DNA from: CAYQNU01 sp964419055
GTDB taxonomy: Bacteria; Bacteroidota; Bacteroidia; Flavobacteriales_D; Parvicellaceae
NCBI GenBank assembly: GCA_964419055.1
Contig: CAYQNU010000004.1
Span: forward strand, 1-64,000
Length of the DNA stretch: 64,000 nucleotides
Direction of reading: 5' to 3'
The position numbers and the translations under genes were made by a program. Below the pieces are notes generated by a model. It had not been told where the DNA came from and ran no database searches. It saw only the letters and a list, made by a program, of their open reading frames with translations. Of the stretch, positions 42,243 to 51,667 are shown in pieces (the first letter of the stretch is position 1; every line of letters begins with the position of its first letter).

Positions 42243-45200
42243 TTATTTCACCACAGACAATTTATCTGTTTTTATAACGGTTCCTTGATTGTCAACAACT
42301 TGATAGAAATACATCCCGTTGCTTAAATCTTTTACACTAATCTCTGTAACAGCTGTTTTTAAGTTTATGGTTTTTATTAATTTACCATTAACATCAAAAA
42401 TTGCAAATTGTGCAGCATTTGGGTGCTCATTTTTAATTGTTAATTGAGTGCTTACTGGATTAGGGAATACTTCAATTACAAAACCGGTTGTTTCGTCAAT
42501 AGAAGAAGTATTGAACACGACAACATTGTTGCAAGTTGTTGCATTTCCACAAGTACTGGTTACTGTTAAACATACTTCAAAAGTACCGTTTTCTCCATAT
42601 ACGTTAACTGGATTTGCTTGGGTTGAAGTATTTCCATCACCAAATGTCCAAGAATAACTTCCTGGTGAAGAAGTATTGGTGAATGTTGCTGTTGAAGTGT
42701 TTGAATTCATTGATGTTGTGAAACTTGCTTGTACCGGAACAGGTTGAGTTATGGTTACACTTGCATTTGCAGAACATCCATTGGCATCAACAACGGTAAC
42801 TGAATAACTTCCAGCTGCTAATCCGTTAGCAGTTGCTGTATTTGCTCCATTATTCCAAGCATATGAATATCCCGAACTTCCTGTTACCGTAGCTGTAGCT
42901 GTTCCGTCAGCTAAACCGTTACATGTCACATCCGTTTTAGAAGTTGTAAGATTTAATGTTGTAATGTTAGCCAAAGTAAAGTTCATAGTTGTATCACATC
43001 CAGTTGCATCTGTTACAACCACAGAATAAGGCCCAGCAGCTAACCCACTCAAAGATGCTGTAGTGGCACTGTTATTCCAAACATAAGTATAAGGAGCTGT
43101 ACCTCCACTCACTGTTGGTGTAATTGATCCATTGTTTATACCTGCACAAGATGGTTGTACTACTGAATTGGAAACAGTATAATTACAGATATTTGCAGTT
43201 GTAATTTCTACACAATAATCTTCAACTTCACCCCATGTAAATGACCCACAAACTGGAGGTAAAGTAGTTTGACCCGATCCTTGGTAGGCCATTACAACAC
43301 GCATTCTTGTGCTTCCTAACGTTGCAGTAACAGGAATGGTGATGTTACCAGTTGCATTAGTTTGTGCAGCAGTACCTTGATTAAATAAAAGTTCGGTAGT
43401 TTCAAAAGTTCCGTTTTGATTCAAATCAATCCAAATTCTTGAATATTCATTATAAGCTGTTCCACCATAATCGTGATCGATAGTAATAGCATAAGTTTGT
43501 CCCGTTGTTAGAGGAATAGATCCAATACCTGTATGATTTCCATAACCTAAATCGTTACCTGATACGTGAGTAAATGTTCCAACGGTTACAGAAGCTATCC
43601 ACTCATCAGCGCCATCTGTAGCGTTTGCTGTACAGTAAGGTAAATCAACACAGTTTCCACAACCAATAGTAGTAAATGTTTGAGTAGAACCCGCTGCACT
43701 CGGTGTACCATCGCAAACCGATTCAAGATAAAATTCATAAGGACTACAAGCATCTAAACCAGTAAAATTAAAAGTTAAACCCGTTTGATTAACGGTATTC
43801 CAAGTTGATGCTCCAACTGCTCTCCAATACAAGTTATAGGAATCTGCAGAAGAAAAAGCATTCCAAGTTAGGGTTGCAGTACTATTAGTAATTGCTGAAA
43901 CTGTAGGAGCTGAAGGTGAAATACACAACGTTCCGCTACAAGCAACGGCCATTAATTCATCCAAAGTGTTTTTTGAATTTAATCTCCCTCCTGTAACAAA
44001 TTTTGTTGCCAATCCCGGTTTTTGATCCACTCCATCAAGTATGGCTTGTAACACTAAATTGGCTCCCAATTGTGGATCTGCTTTTACAGTAGCCATAAAA
44101 TCTGTACAAGGAATTGAATAGGCTAATCCAATAACACCAGCTGTAAGAGGACAAGAAAAAGACGTTCCAGTTGTTGTTGTTATAGTATTTGTATTTGCTG
44201 TTGTTACAACATTAATTCCAGGAGCTCCCAATTCAATGGTGGTTAACCCGTAACCTCCAGCAGTAGCATCATTGTGATCGGTTCTACCTACACCTAACAT
44301 ATATTGACTTGGACAAGCTGTAGGCATATCACCAACTGCATCCACATTCAAATTGCTATTTGTAGTAGCTCCAACGTTGATAATTCCATATTTACCTAAG
44401 GTGTCGTAAAAGTTACACCAAAGTGGATAACTAGCAGGATTAGCTTGATCAATACCCCAAGATGAGCTGGTAGCCACTACAAAGGCTCCTTGAGCACCAT
44501 TACTGTTGTTCCATCTTTTTCTCATAACCAATGGATACGTATATGCTGCAATGGCATTTGCTTGTGTACTAATGCTGTAATCTCCTACAACCATTAATTT
44601 CACATTCCAGTTTGCCCCAACTACGTTGGTGCCGTTATTTCCTTTTGCTCCCATCATCCCCAAACAATTGGTTCCGTGAGCACCTGTTCCATAGTTATCA
44701 TTATTAGCTACTGGATTCCAACCATCATAATCATCTATATAACCATTATTGTCATCATCAATTCCGTTATTGGCTATTTCATCTTGATTTGACCATCTGT
44801 TTCCTGTTAAATCTTGGTGATCAAGGTTTCCACTTTCAATCAAACAAACAACGATATCATCATTCGTAGCCGTTGTACCTCCTGTGGTAATATCCCAAGC
44901 CAAATCAGAATCAATATCGGCATCGGCCGTGCCACCTGTTTGTCCTGTATTGTTGTGATGCCATTGTTGTGTAAATGATGCATCATTAGGAATAGTAGCA
45001 CGCATGGTTATTTTGTAGTTGTAATCTACTATGGTAACACCATCAATATCCACTAATTGTTTTTGAAGATCCATATGGGATACAACGTTATGGTTAAATT
45101 TAATCAACCATATGCGCATTGGTTTGGAAACTTCTTGTACGATTTCGGCTTGAAAAGCTTCTGGAAGCGCGGCCAAAATTCTTCTAATTTCACCTTTTTC

Positions 45201-45338
45201 TGAGGTTTGGATTAATAACTCGCCTTCAACATACGGCTTGTTATCAAATTGTTGAATGCTTTTTTGAGCCATCACAGAATTAACTGTAAATGCACTCGTC
45301 AAAAAAAGCAGAGAAGCAAAAAATAAAACTTTTTTCAT
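42243..45338 (-). CDS. Secreted S8 subtilase with FN3, GEVED, SprB-type, PKD and T9SS sorting domains
   Basis: 1031 aa. Signal peptide; prodomain (about 28-110); subtilase domain about 130-470 with catalytic positions E168 (CLIESGNL), H221 (GAHGTNC) and S393 (GTSFS). E168 replaces the usual Asp. Then an FN3 domain near 485-560, a GEVED domain (FTWGEVEDYCVEI near 715), two SprB-type repeats (TPTVSGGTAPYTYVWNN and YSYAWNNGAN), a PKD domain (SYSWTFGDGNTS) and a C-terminal type A sorting domain (VFPNPVSTQL ... ISVKDLSNGMYFYQV). It should be exported by the type IX system and cell-surface bound or released. Confidence 0.95.
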   Translation of the reverse strand: MKKVLFFASLLFLTSAFTVNSVMAQKSIQQFDNKPYVEGELLIQTSEKGEIRRILAALPEAFQAEIVQEVSKPMRIWLIKFNHNVVSHMDLQKQLVDIDGVTIVDYNYKITMRATIPNDASFTQQWHHNNTGQTGGTADADIDSDLAWDITTGGTTATNDDIVVCLIESGNLDHQDLTGNRWSNQDEIANNGIDDDNNGYIDDYDGWNPVANNDNYGTGAHGTNCLGMMGAKGNNGTNVVGANWNVKLMVVGDYSISTQANAIAAYTYPLVMRKRWNNSNGAQGAFVVATSSSWGIDQANPASYPLWCNFYDTLGKYGIINVGATTNSNLNVDAVGDMPTACPSQYMLGVGRTDHNDATAGGYGLTTIELGAPGINVVTTANTNTITTTTGTSFSCPLTAGVIGLAYSIPCTDFMATVKADPQLGANLVLQAILDGVDQKPGLATKFVTGGRLNSKNTLDELMAVACSGTLCISPSAPTVSAITNSTATLTWNAFSSADSYNLYWRAVGASTWNTVNQTGLTFNFTGLDACSPYEFYLESVCDGTPSAAGSTQTFTTIGCGNCVDLPYCTANATDGADEWIASVTVGTFTHVSGNDLGYGNHTGIGSIPLTTGQTYAITIDHDYGGTAYNEYSRIWIDLNQNGTFETTELLFNQGTAAQTNATGNITIPVTATLGSTRMRVVMAYQGSGQTTLPPVCGSFTWGEVEDYCVEITTANICNYTVSNSVVQPSCAGINNGSITPTVSGGTAPYTYVWNNSATTASLSGLAAGPYSVVVTDATGCDTTMNFTLANITTLNLTTSKTDVTCNGLADGTATATVTGSSGYSYAWNNGANTATANGLAAGSYSVTVVDANGCSANASVTITQPVPVQASFTTSMNSNTSTATFTNTSSPGSYSWTFGDGNTSTQANPVNVYGENGTFEVCLTVTSTCGNATTCNNVVVFNTSSIDETTGFVIEVFPNPVSTQLTIKNEHPNAAQFAIFDVNGKLIKTINLKTAVTEISVKDLSNGMYFYQVVDNQGTVIKTDKLSVVK

Positions 45339-45430
45339 AGGTTTACAAATTGAGTTACGTTTGGTTTAGGTGCTAATTTATTCAAAATTGTTAAAATATG
45401 CCAATTTTTTGGATGAACGGTAAACAAAAA

Positions 45431-45460
45431 AAGCCATTAAGATAGGAATCCTAATGGCTT
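45431..45460 (-). terminator. Terminator of the 45.5-46.6 kb operon
   Basis: AAGCCATTA pairs with TAATGGCTT around an inner GAT/ATC stem; the plus-strand A run before it is the minus-strand T run. Confidence 0.82.
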
Positions 45461-45490
45461 CTGAAAAACTAACTTAACTAAAACTAACTA

Positions 45491-45859
45491 CTACTCCTGC
45501 TCTTGATAAGCAGCTCTTTCAATTTGTTCTAATAATGTCCATTCATCAGTAGAGGTAGTTTGCAACCAAACTCCGCCCGACTTTCTAAAAACCTGAACAT
45601 TAAGATTTAATTCATTTTTAAATTTTTCTTCCACTTCACAAACCTTTAGATTTTCTACAATTTCAAATGGATAATCCGATTTAGTGAATCCAAAAGAATT
45701 TAAATCAAGATTGTCGTGAATCATTTCCAGGTTTCCGGAAGCTTGAAATTCTTGGTGTGATCTCTTATAAAATTCCACTTTCAAGTATTCAAAAGTGGCA
45801 AAAAACCAATCTTGAATATCAACAATTTTTGTTGACTTATTTACTACAATAGTACTCAT
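45491..45859 (-). CDS. Hypothetical protein, last gene of operon
   Basis: 122 aa, cytoplasmic, no recognised family. Aromatic-rich N-terminal helix (DIQDWFFATFEYLKVEFYKR), then mixed alpha/beta; ends with an acidic tail (AAYQEQE). The small size and position behind a membrane-protein gene suggest a tightly linked three-gene unit (gaps of 18 and 30 bases). Confidence 0.7.
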   Translation of the reverse strand: MSTIVVNKSTKIVDIQDWFFATFEYLKVEFYKRSHQEFQASGNLEMIHDNLDLNSFGFTKSDYPFEIVENLKVCEVEEKFKNELNLNVQVFRKSGGVWLQTTSTDEWTLLEQIERAAYQEQE

Positions 45860-45877
45860 ATATTACTACAACAAGAA

Positions 45878-46201
45878 TTATGAAATAGCTAATGTAATCA
45901 AAACGATAATGTCTATTATTGCCGCAACACCAGATGTTCCTACAATGAATTTCATTGGTGCAACTGCCAAAATCATGGACAAAGCCAACATAGTAGATGC
46001 GATGACCATTATCAGTACAAAATCATGATTGATTCCTCCCATACCAACGGTGATTCCTCCCAAACATCCAATTAATAATAATAGCATTGCAATAACTCCA
46101 TGACGGTTAGTGTCAGCATAATCAACTAATCTAGAAAAAGCTGAATTTGATTTTTGTTTTTTAATTGCAGAATGATTTGAATGTGCAGCAGTTGTACTCA
46201 T
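45878..46201 (-). CDS. Small membrane protein, middle gene of operon
   Basis: 107 aa with three hydrophobic stretches: about 36-52, 58-78 and 88-106 (IAMLLLLIGCLGGITVGMGG and following). A polar, Ser/His-rich N-terminus (MSTTAAHSNHSAIKKQKS) precedes them. No family recognised. Probably inner-membrane. Confidence 0.72.
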   Translation of the reverse strand: MSTTAAHSNHSAIKKQKSNSAFSRLVDYADTNRHGVIAMLLLLIGCLGGITVGMGGINHDFVLIMVIASTMLALSMILAVAPMKFIVGTSGVAAIIDIIVLITLAIS

Positions 46202-46231
46202 GTTTTTGATTTTTTATTGGTTATTAAAATG

Positions 46232-46612
46232 TTAGTTATAAAACTGTTTGAATTGGTTTTTAAATAATTGAATGGTATCTCTTTCCTCAGTTGTGGCTGG
46301 AGGATAGGAATCAGCTATTTTTTGTAAAATCTCACAAAAATTTTCAAAAATTTGCTTGGTTAAATATTGGTCTCCTAGTTTCATATTTTTTATTCCGAAT
46401 TCAAAAGACTCCTTCGATGTAAATGAATTTTCTGAATTTTGAATCGAAAAAATTATTGAGGCTACATCCATTTCAATCTGATTTTCCTTATGTGCTTTTT
46501 CCAATATGGATTGCATAGTATCCACTTCCTCTCGTTGAATTCTTCCATCAATTAAAGAAATAGAATAAATAACTTGCCCAAATCCATAATAAAGTAATTC
46601 TTTAGCATCCAT
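46232..46612 (-). CDS. Small TerB-like helical protein, first gene of operon
   Basis: 126 aa, all-helical and acidic. The sequence YGFGQVIYSISLIDGRIQREEVDTM resembles TerB/DjlA-like modules, in which a helix is followed by DGxxxxEE; I see this only as a resemblance. It is likely cytoplasmic. Its promoter must lie in the 319-base divergent interval that also controls the CarH-like regulator gene. Confidence 0.65.
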   Translation of the reverse strand: MDAKELLYYGFGQVIYSISLIDGRIQREEVDTMQSILEKAHKENQIEMDVASIIFSIQNSENSFTSKESFEFGIKNMKLGDQYLTKQIFENFCEILQKIADSYPPATTEERDTIQLFKNQFKQFYN

Positions 46613-46931
46613 AACGAATAATAATTTTTAGCAACGTTTTGATGATACAAAATTGATTCATTTTATTTATTGCCAATATGATACTACTCAATTGAAATTA
46701 TGATTTTTATCATAATTATCATTATTTGACTTTAATGAATTTTGATCACAAAAAAACACATTAGTTTAGCTAAAAAGATTAATTCATATCCTCTATAAAT
46801 AATGACTATAACTTCAGATTATAGTCTCTTAACACCAATTATTAAAAATAATAGTTTATTTTTAAACTTTTAATCGAGATTTTTGTTTAGAACTACTGAT
46901 TATTACACGATAGAAAGTTAATACGGTTTTT
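46613..46931. promoter_or_regulatory. Divergent control region with palindromes
   Basis: 319 bases without a gene between the operon and the CarH-type regulator. It has AATTATGAT-TTTT-ATCATAATT (46696-46717, perfect 9-base arms), GACTATAA-7-TTATAGTC (46804-46826, perfect 8-base arms) and a weaker ATTATT-AATAAT. They are candidate operators for the MerR-type regulator. No clear TAnnTTTG element is found. Confidence 0.5.
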
Positions 46932-47822
46932 ATGGGACATTATTCAATAAAAGATTTAGAAGGATTTACAGGAATCAAAGCGCATACGTTGCGTATTTGG
47001 GAACAACGTTATAACTTATTAGAGCCGGAGCGTACCGAAACCAATATTCGACTTTATAACGACCAACAATTAAAAACGTTGTTAAATGCCGTTATGCTCT
47101 ATAAAAACGGTTACAAAATATCTCATATTGCGCTTCTAAAGGAAAATAATATTAATGAAGAAATTGCTAAAATTGTAAAATCAACAACTAGCAATGACTC
47201 CATCATAGATGCCTTAGTGGTATGTATGATTAATATGGATGAGGAGCACTTTGAAGAATTACTCACCAATAGCATTGATAAAAATGGATTTGAATCTACC
47301 ATAATTGATGTTATTTATCCATTTTTTGAACGAGTTGGTATTTTATGGCTAACAGATGTTATCAATCCTGCTCAAGAACATTTTGTTTCCAACTTGATAC
47401 GTCAAAAAATGATTGTAGCTATTGATAAATTAGGTGTAATCAAGGATCCAGGTGGCAGAAAATGCATTGCTTTTTTACATGAAGAAGAACTTCATGAAAT
47501 TGGTTTATTGCTTTACACATACTTTTTGAAAAAGAATAATTTTAAGGTCATCTATTTAGGACAGGTTGTTCCGTACGATGATGTAAAAACGGCTATTCAA
47601 AAACAAGAGCCAAATGTTATTCTAACGGGCTTTGTAAAACCTATGGAATCAAATTGGATCAATCAATATATAGGAACTTTACTAAATGACTTTGAAAACA
47701 TAACTGTACTTTCAACTGGTTTTCAATCCAGCTTGATTACGTTAAAAAACGAAAGATTGCATTTAATATCCTCTATAAATGATTTTAACAAGGTTATTCA
47801 AGAAAAATTTAAAGTTGACTAA
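46932..47822 (+). CDS. CarH/LitR-type MerR regulator with B12-binding domain
   Basis: 296 aa. N-terminal MerR DNA-binding domain (IKDLEGFTGIKAHTLRIWEQRY). The light-sensing middle domain has the CarH motif W139-x9-E149-H150 (WLTDVINPAQEH). The C-terminal cobalamin-binding domain carries E186-x-H188-x-x-G191 (EELHEIG), where His binds cobalt. CarH proteins with adenosylcobalamin repress genes in the dark and release DNA in light. The divergent operon is the obvious candidate target. Confidence 0.87.
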   Translation: MGHYSIKDLEGFTGIKAHTLRIWEQRYNLLEPERTETNIRLYNDQQLKTLLNAVMLYKNGYKISHIALLKENNINEEIAKIVKSTTSNDSIIDALVVCMINMDEEHFEELLTNSIDKNGFESTIIDVIYPFFERVGILWLTDVINPAQEHFVSNLIRQKMIVAIDKLGVIKDPGGRKCIAFLHEEELHEIGLLLYTYFLKKNNFKVIYLGQVVPYDDVKTAIQKQEPNVILTGFVKPMESNWINQYIGTLLNDFENITVLSTGFQSSLITLKNERLHLISSINDFNKVIQEKFKVD

Positions 47823-47824
47823 AC

Positions 47825-48262
47825 CTATTTAATAGGAACTGTAAAAGAGTAATCCAAAGGGATACATTTTTGGTCATTGCATACCATATAACTAATGGTT
47901 CCTGAACAATTAAATGAATCCGTTGAATTTTTTGTAATTACTTGTTTAAAAACGGTAGCGTTTTCAAAATATTTCACGTCAATTCCAAAAGCGTCATCCA
48001 TTTTAACGATACCTTTTTCTTCAATTATTGACCCTTTTACTTGAAAATTAGGTGAAGCATTAAAAATAATTTCAGTAGCCAACGGACCTTCATTTGGATG
48101 GGGCAAATGAGCAGCATATAGATGCCATCCCTTTTCAATTTTTGCAGAAAAAACAAGTGTGTCTTGATTAGAAGTTACTGTAAATTTTACGGGATTTTCT
48201 TGACCAAAAAAAGTAAACGCAATGAACATTGGCACCCATTTGAAGAAAGTTGAAATTTTCAT
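47825..48262 (-). CDS. Stand-alone DsbD alpha-like domain protein
   Basis: 145 aa from the ATG at 48262; the longest frame starts at TTG 48271. Signal peptide to FGQE, then the periplasmic DsbD-alpha fold with the CxxxxC pair in MVCNDQKCIPL, as in the DsbD genes. It has lost the beta and gamma domains. It follows the full-length DsbD gene on the same strand. It may accept reducing power from DsbD and pass it to a specific target. Confidence 0.85.
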   Translation of the reverse strand: MKISTFFKWVPMFIAFTFFGQENPVKFTVTSNQDTLVFSAKIEKGWHLYAAHLPHPNEGPLATEIIFNASPNFQVKGSIIEEKGIVKMDDAFGIDVKYFENATVFKQVITKNSTDSFNCSGTISYMVCNDQKCIPLDYSFTVPIK

Positions 48263-48330
48263 AAAGTTCAATTATTAAAAAAGGTTAGACAAAAGTGTAC
48301 TTACCAATTTTCTTGCCAAGACTTCTTAAA

Positions 48331-50769
48331 TTATGGTTTTAATATAATTTCAAAAGATTCTTCAGTGGGCGGTAAACACTTTTCGTCATTACAAACCATA
48401 AAATAGACAACAGCTTTTAAAGCAGTTTCCTTTGCATCCTTTAGTTTAACTATGGTTTTAAAGGTAGCCAAATCTGAAAAATCACTTATTTCAGCTTCCC
48501 AAATGGGATCAAAGTGTTTACCAACTCCAATTTCTTCAAATTTACCTGTTTCTAAAAGATTATCATTGGCCTCAAATTTAATTTCAGTTGGAACAGGTCC
48601 AGCAGCAGGATCGACAAACTGTGAATACGTATGCCATCCTTTTTGCAACAAGCCTTCAATTGTTACCGTGTAAGTGCCATCGGTATTTTTAATTGCTTTT
48701 CCACTCCAAGTTACTGGATTCTCCTCTTCAACAACCACCTCTGTTTTCTTCTCATTTCCTTTAAATACATATTCACCACTAGCAATTTTATCCATTGCAT
48801 TCAGTCCACAACGAAGCCAATCAGCATATGCCTCCGCATCTGGAGTATAACCTACTGGCTTATTTAATAAAATTTCATCTGGACTTAACAATACATAATA
48901 AGGTTGAGAAACTTGGCCAAATCTTATGGATTCGAATGCTGACCATTTATCTCCAACAGTAATTAAATTTTTCTTTTTTGTACCCCCTTTTTTCAAAGGT
49001 ATTTCTATAGTACCTTGCATCTCAACTGGCAACTTCACCTTATCATCTACATACAGTGAAACAATAACGTATTCTTCCAAAAGTTTTTTAACCGCTTCTT
49101 GAGGCCATACATTTTCTTCCATTTTTCTACAGTTTACACATGCCCATCCTGTAAAATCTACCAATAAAGGTTTATTAACTTCTTTTGCATAAGCCAAGGC
49201 TTCATAGTAATCTGTAAAATGTAAATCTTTTTCATTATTTTCATACCAACTATAAAAATAAGGAGGCGGAAATCCACTAATTAAATTTGTATCCCATGTC
49301 TGTTTTTCTTTCGGTAAAATTCCTGGAGAAAGGTAAATAGCAAAAGAAAGAAATAGAATACCAACAATTTTTCTTGTGATGCCAATTTTTACCCCTTTCG
49401 AATCATGAGGAAAACGAATCCACCCAAATAGATATATTGTTGTTGCTAAAGATAATAAAATCCAAGTTAAAAAGAAAGACTCCCTGTACAAAATCCCAAG
49501 ACGATAAACTAAGTCGGCATTACTTAAGAATTTTATAGCCATCATTAACTCTACAAATCCAAGAACAACTTTAACATTATTCAACCAACCTCCCGATGAA
49601 GGTAACGATTTAAGCATAGAAGGAAACGCTGCGAACAAAGCGAAAGGTAATCCTAAGCCTACACCAAATCCCAACATGGCAAAAGAAACCAGCCATGGAT
49701 CAAAATCGGCTGTTAACGAACCCGCCAAAACCGATCCTAACAATGGCCCTGTGCACGAGAACGAAACTATTGCTAAGACTAAAGCCATAAAAATAATTCC
49801 AATAAAACCTCCTTTATCAGAGGCTTTATCAGCCTTATTTGCCCAAGAAGAAGGTAACGTCAATTCATAATATCCAAAAAATGAACCTGCGAAAAATAAG
49901 AAAATAACAAAAAAGAATATATTCAAATAAACATTCGTACTGATATTATTCAATATTTCGGATTCGGCACCAAAATGAAAGGGAATACTCAACGTAACAT
50001 AAACACCAATAATGCTCATTCCATAAAGAACCGCTTTCCACAGACCAGCTTTTCTATCGCTTCCTCCTTTAGTAAAAAAACTTACAGTAAGAGGAATCAT
50101 AGGAAATACACAAGGTGTAATTAAAGAAACTAATCCCCCCAACAACCCTAAAATAAATATCACCCAATAACTAGAGCTGGTTTCTTCACCACCACAATCA
50201 TTCACTGGGTTTTCTAAATCTACATTTGCCACCTCAGGCACTTGACTTAATGCTGTTTCACTGATTGCCACATTAACATCCGAAGCTACCACACTTCCAG
50301 AATTAACATCAATTGCAAAAGGATAATTATCGGGAGGTAAACATTGACCTTCCTTACAAATCATAAAATTTACGTTTCCTTTTAAGGTATCACTCGTTCC
50401 TATTTTATCGAATAAAGCCGTAAATGTGGCTTGGTTTTCAAAATAGATCACATCCATTTTAAAAACTTCTTCATACTTTTTAATGGTTGGGCTCTCTTCT
50501 ACTTTTCCAATTAATGAAAATTGATCCGGATTATCAAATGTAATAAGAGTAGAAAGTGGGCCATCAACTCCAAATTCCATATATTGAGAATACAAATGCC
50601 AACCCTTGTCTAATTTGGCAGTAATAGTCAGTTGTATTTTATTATCAGTAGTTTTAGACGTAGAAGAACTCCAAGAAATGTAATCATATTGAGCACTGAT
50701 TTGCAAAAACGATAATAGAATTCCTATTGTTGTAAATAGCGTGCGAATAGTATTTTTAAAAAATTGCAT
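48331..50769 (-). CDS. dsbD: Thiol:disulfide interchange protein DsbD with extra C-terminal alpha domain
   Basis: 812 aa. Transfers electrons from cytoplasmic thioredoxin to the periplasm. Order: signal peptide; DsbD-alpha domain about 25-155 (CKEGQCLPP); an eight-segment membrane beta domain about 195-470 with TPCVFPMIPL; a thioredoxin-like gamma domain with WACVNCRKME near residue 540; and an additional alpha-like domain about 690-812 (MVCNDEKCLPP). The last domain is not part of classical DsbD. The stand-alone alpha protein downstream makes three alpha copies at the locus. Confidence 0.92.
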   Translation of the reverse strand: MQFFKNTIRTLFTTIGILLSFLQISAQYDYISWSSSTSKTTDNKIQLTITAKLDKGWHLYSQYMEFGVDGPLSTLITFDNPDQFSLIGKVEESPTIKKYEEVFKMDVIYFENQATFTALFDKIGTSDTLKGNVNFMICKEGQCLPPDNYPFAIDVNSGSVVASDVNVAISETALSQVPEVANVDLENPVNDCGGEETSSSYWVIFILGLLGGLVSLITPCVFPMIPLTVSFFTKGGSDRKAGLWKAVLYGMSIIGVYVTLSIPFHFGAESEILNNISTNVYLNIFFFVIFLFFAGSFFGYYELTLPSSWANKADKASDKGGFIGIIFMALVLAIVSFSCTGPLLGSVLAGSLTADFDPWLVSFAMLGFGVGLGLPFALFAAFPSMLKSLPSSGGWLNNVKVVLGFVELMMAIKFLSNADLVYRLGILYRESFFLTWILLSLATTIYLFGWIRFPHDSKGVKIGITRKIVGILFLSFAIYLSPGILPKEKQTWDTNLISGFPPPYFYSWYENNEKDLHFTDYYEALAYAKEVNKPLLVDFTGWACVNCRKMEENVWPQEAVKKLLEEYVIVSLYVDDKVKLPVEMQGTIEIPLKKGGTKKKNLITVGDKWSAFESIRFGQVSQPYYVLLSPDEILLNKPVGYTPDAEAYADWLRCGLNAMDKIASGEYVFKGNEKKTEVVVEEENPVTWSGKAIKNTDGTYTVTIEGLLQKGWHTYSQFVDPAAGPVPTEIKFEANDNLLETGKFEEIGVGKHFDPIWEAEISDFSDLATFKTIVKLKDAKETALKAVVYFMVCNDEKCLPPTEESFEIILKP

Positions 50770-50911
50770 ACTGAGTTAATTTTAGTTCAACAAAATTACA
50801 TGTTTTCTTTTAGGTACGTTTGATTTTTACTATTTATACTTGGATTCCTACGTGCCCAAAAAAATGTTAAAATTCACTATTTAACTAGCCTAAATTTATT
50901 TAAAATTCCTT

Positions 50912-51667
50912 TTATTGGGCAATATACTTGAATTCTATCCAACCCGATACTCTAAGGGGTCCAGTAAAATTTTGATCAAAAACCCATTTTCTAGCGTATT
51001 CTAGTGCTTCTGAGCGCAGACATTCGTTTTGAGTATTGGTTTTGGCCTCATCTATTTCAGGAGTCTGTATTTTTCCTTTTTGGTCAACTTTAATATTCAC
51101 TCTAACAACACCTTGAACCTTACATTTATAGGAGGGCACAAATTTTTGAAGTAGATTTCTTCCGGGCACGGAATAACTCGCTACTGCCACAACATCATTT
51201 CCAAAAGCTGCTTTATCATTTTTTTCAGCACCTTCTTTAACTAAATTTTTATTGATGTCTTTTTGGTCGGGAATGGGATTTTCATCCTTTGATTTTGCAT
51301 TACTGTTTTTAAGTAATTCTGATGATTGATTTCCTTTTAGTTCTTCCCAAACTTGTTGATCAATTTCTGCCTTGCTAAACGAGTTTGTGTAAGTAGTTTT
51401 TTCTTGGTTTGCATTGGCCGCCACATTCATCGCATTTTGTGAAGTAACATTTTGATTCATTTGATTTTCGGCTATCTGCTCTGGAGTCAATTCTTCGGGT
51501 TCAGGTTCGGGTTCGGCCGAAAAATCAATAACAGCAACCACACGTTCACCCTCTGATAAATTTCCTTTGAAAACAATTTGCACATTAAACCAAACAAACA
51601 ACCCTACATGCACAATTAATGTGATGATGATACTGAATTTATTTCGTTCTATGAAATTTAACATCAA
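50912..51667 (-). CDS. TonB-like energy transducer
   Basis: 251 aa. One N-terminal membrane segment (FSIIITLIVHVGLFVWF), a Pro/Glu-rich linker (EPEPEELTPEQIAENQMNQN) and a C-terminal TonB-like domain (VQGVVRVNIKVDQKGKIQ). The domain is short and has extra cysteines (KCKVQG, NECLRSE), so partner specificity is open. It follows the M50 protease gene with a 4-base overlap, so translation is coupled. Confidence 0.8.
   Translation of the reverse strand: MMLNFIERNKFSIIITLIVHVGLFVWFNVQIVFKGNLSEGERVVAVIDFSAEPEPEPEELTPEQIAENQMNQNVTSQNAMNVAANANQEKTTYTNSFSKAEIDQQVWEELKGNQSSELLKNSNAKSKDENPIPDQKDINKNLVKEGAEKNDKAAFGNDVVAVASYSVPGRNLLQKFVPSYKCKVQGVVRVNIKVDQKGKIQTPEIDEAKTNTQNECLRSEALEYARKWVFDQNFTGPLRVSGWIEFKYIAQ

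Noticed and set aside
45431..45460. Riboswitch or small RNA at the subtilase upstream gap
   Set aside because: The hairpin has the shape of a terminator with a T run for the minus-strand operon and explains the structure fully.
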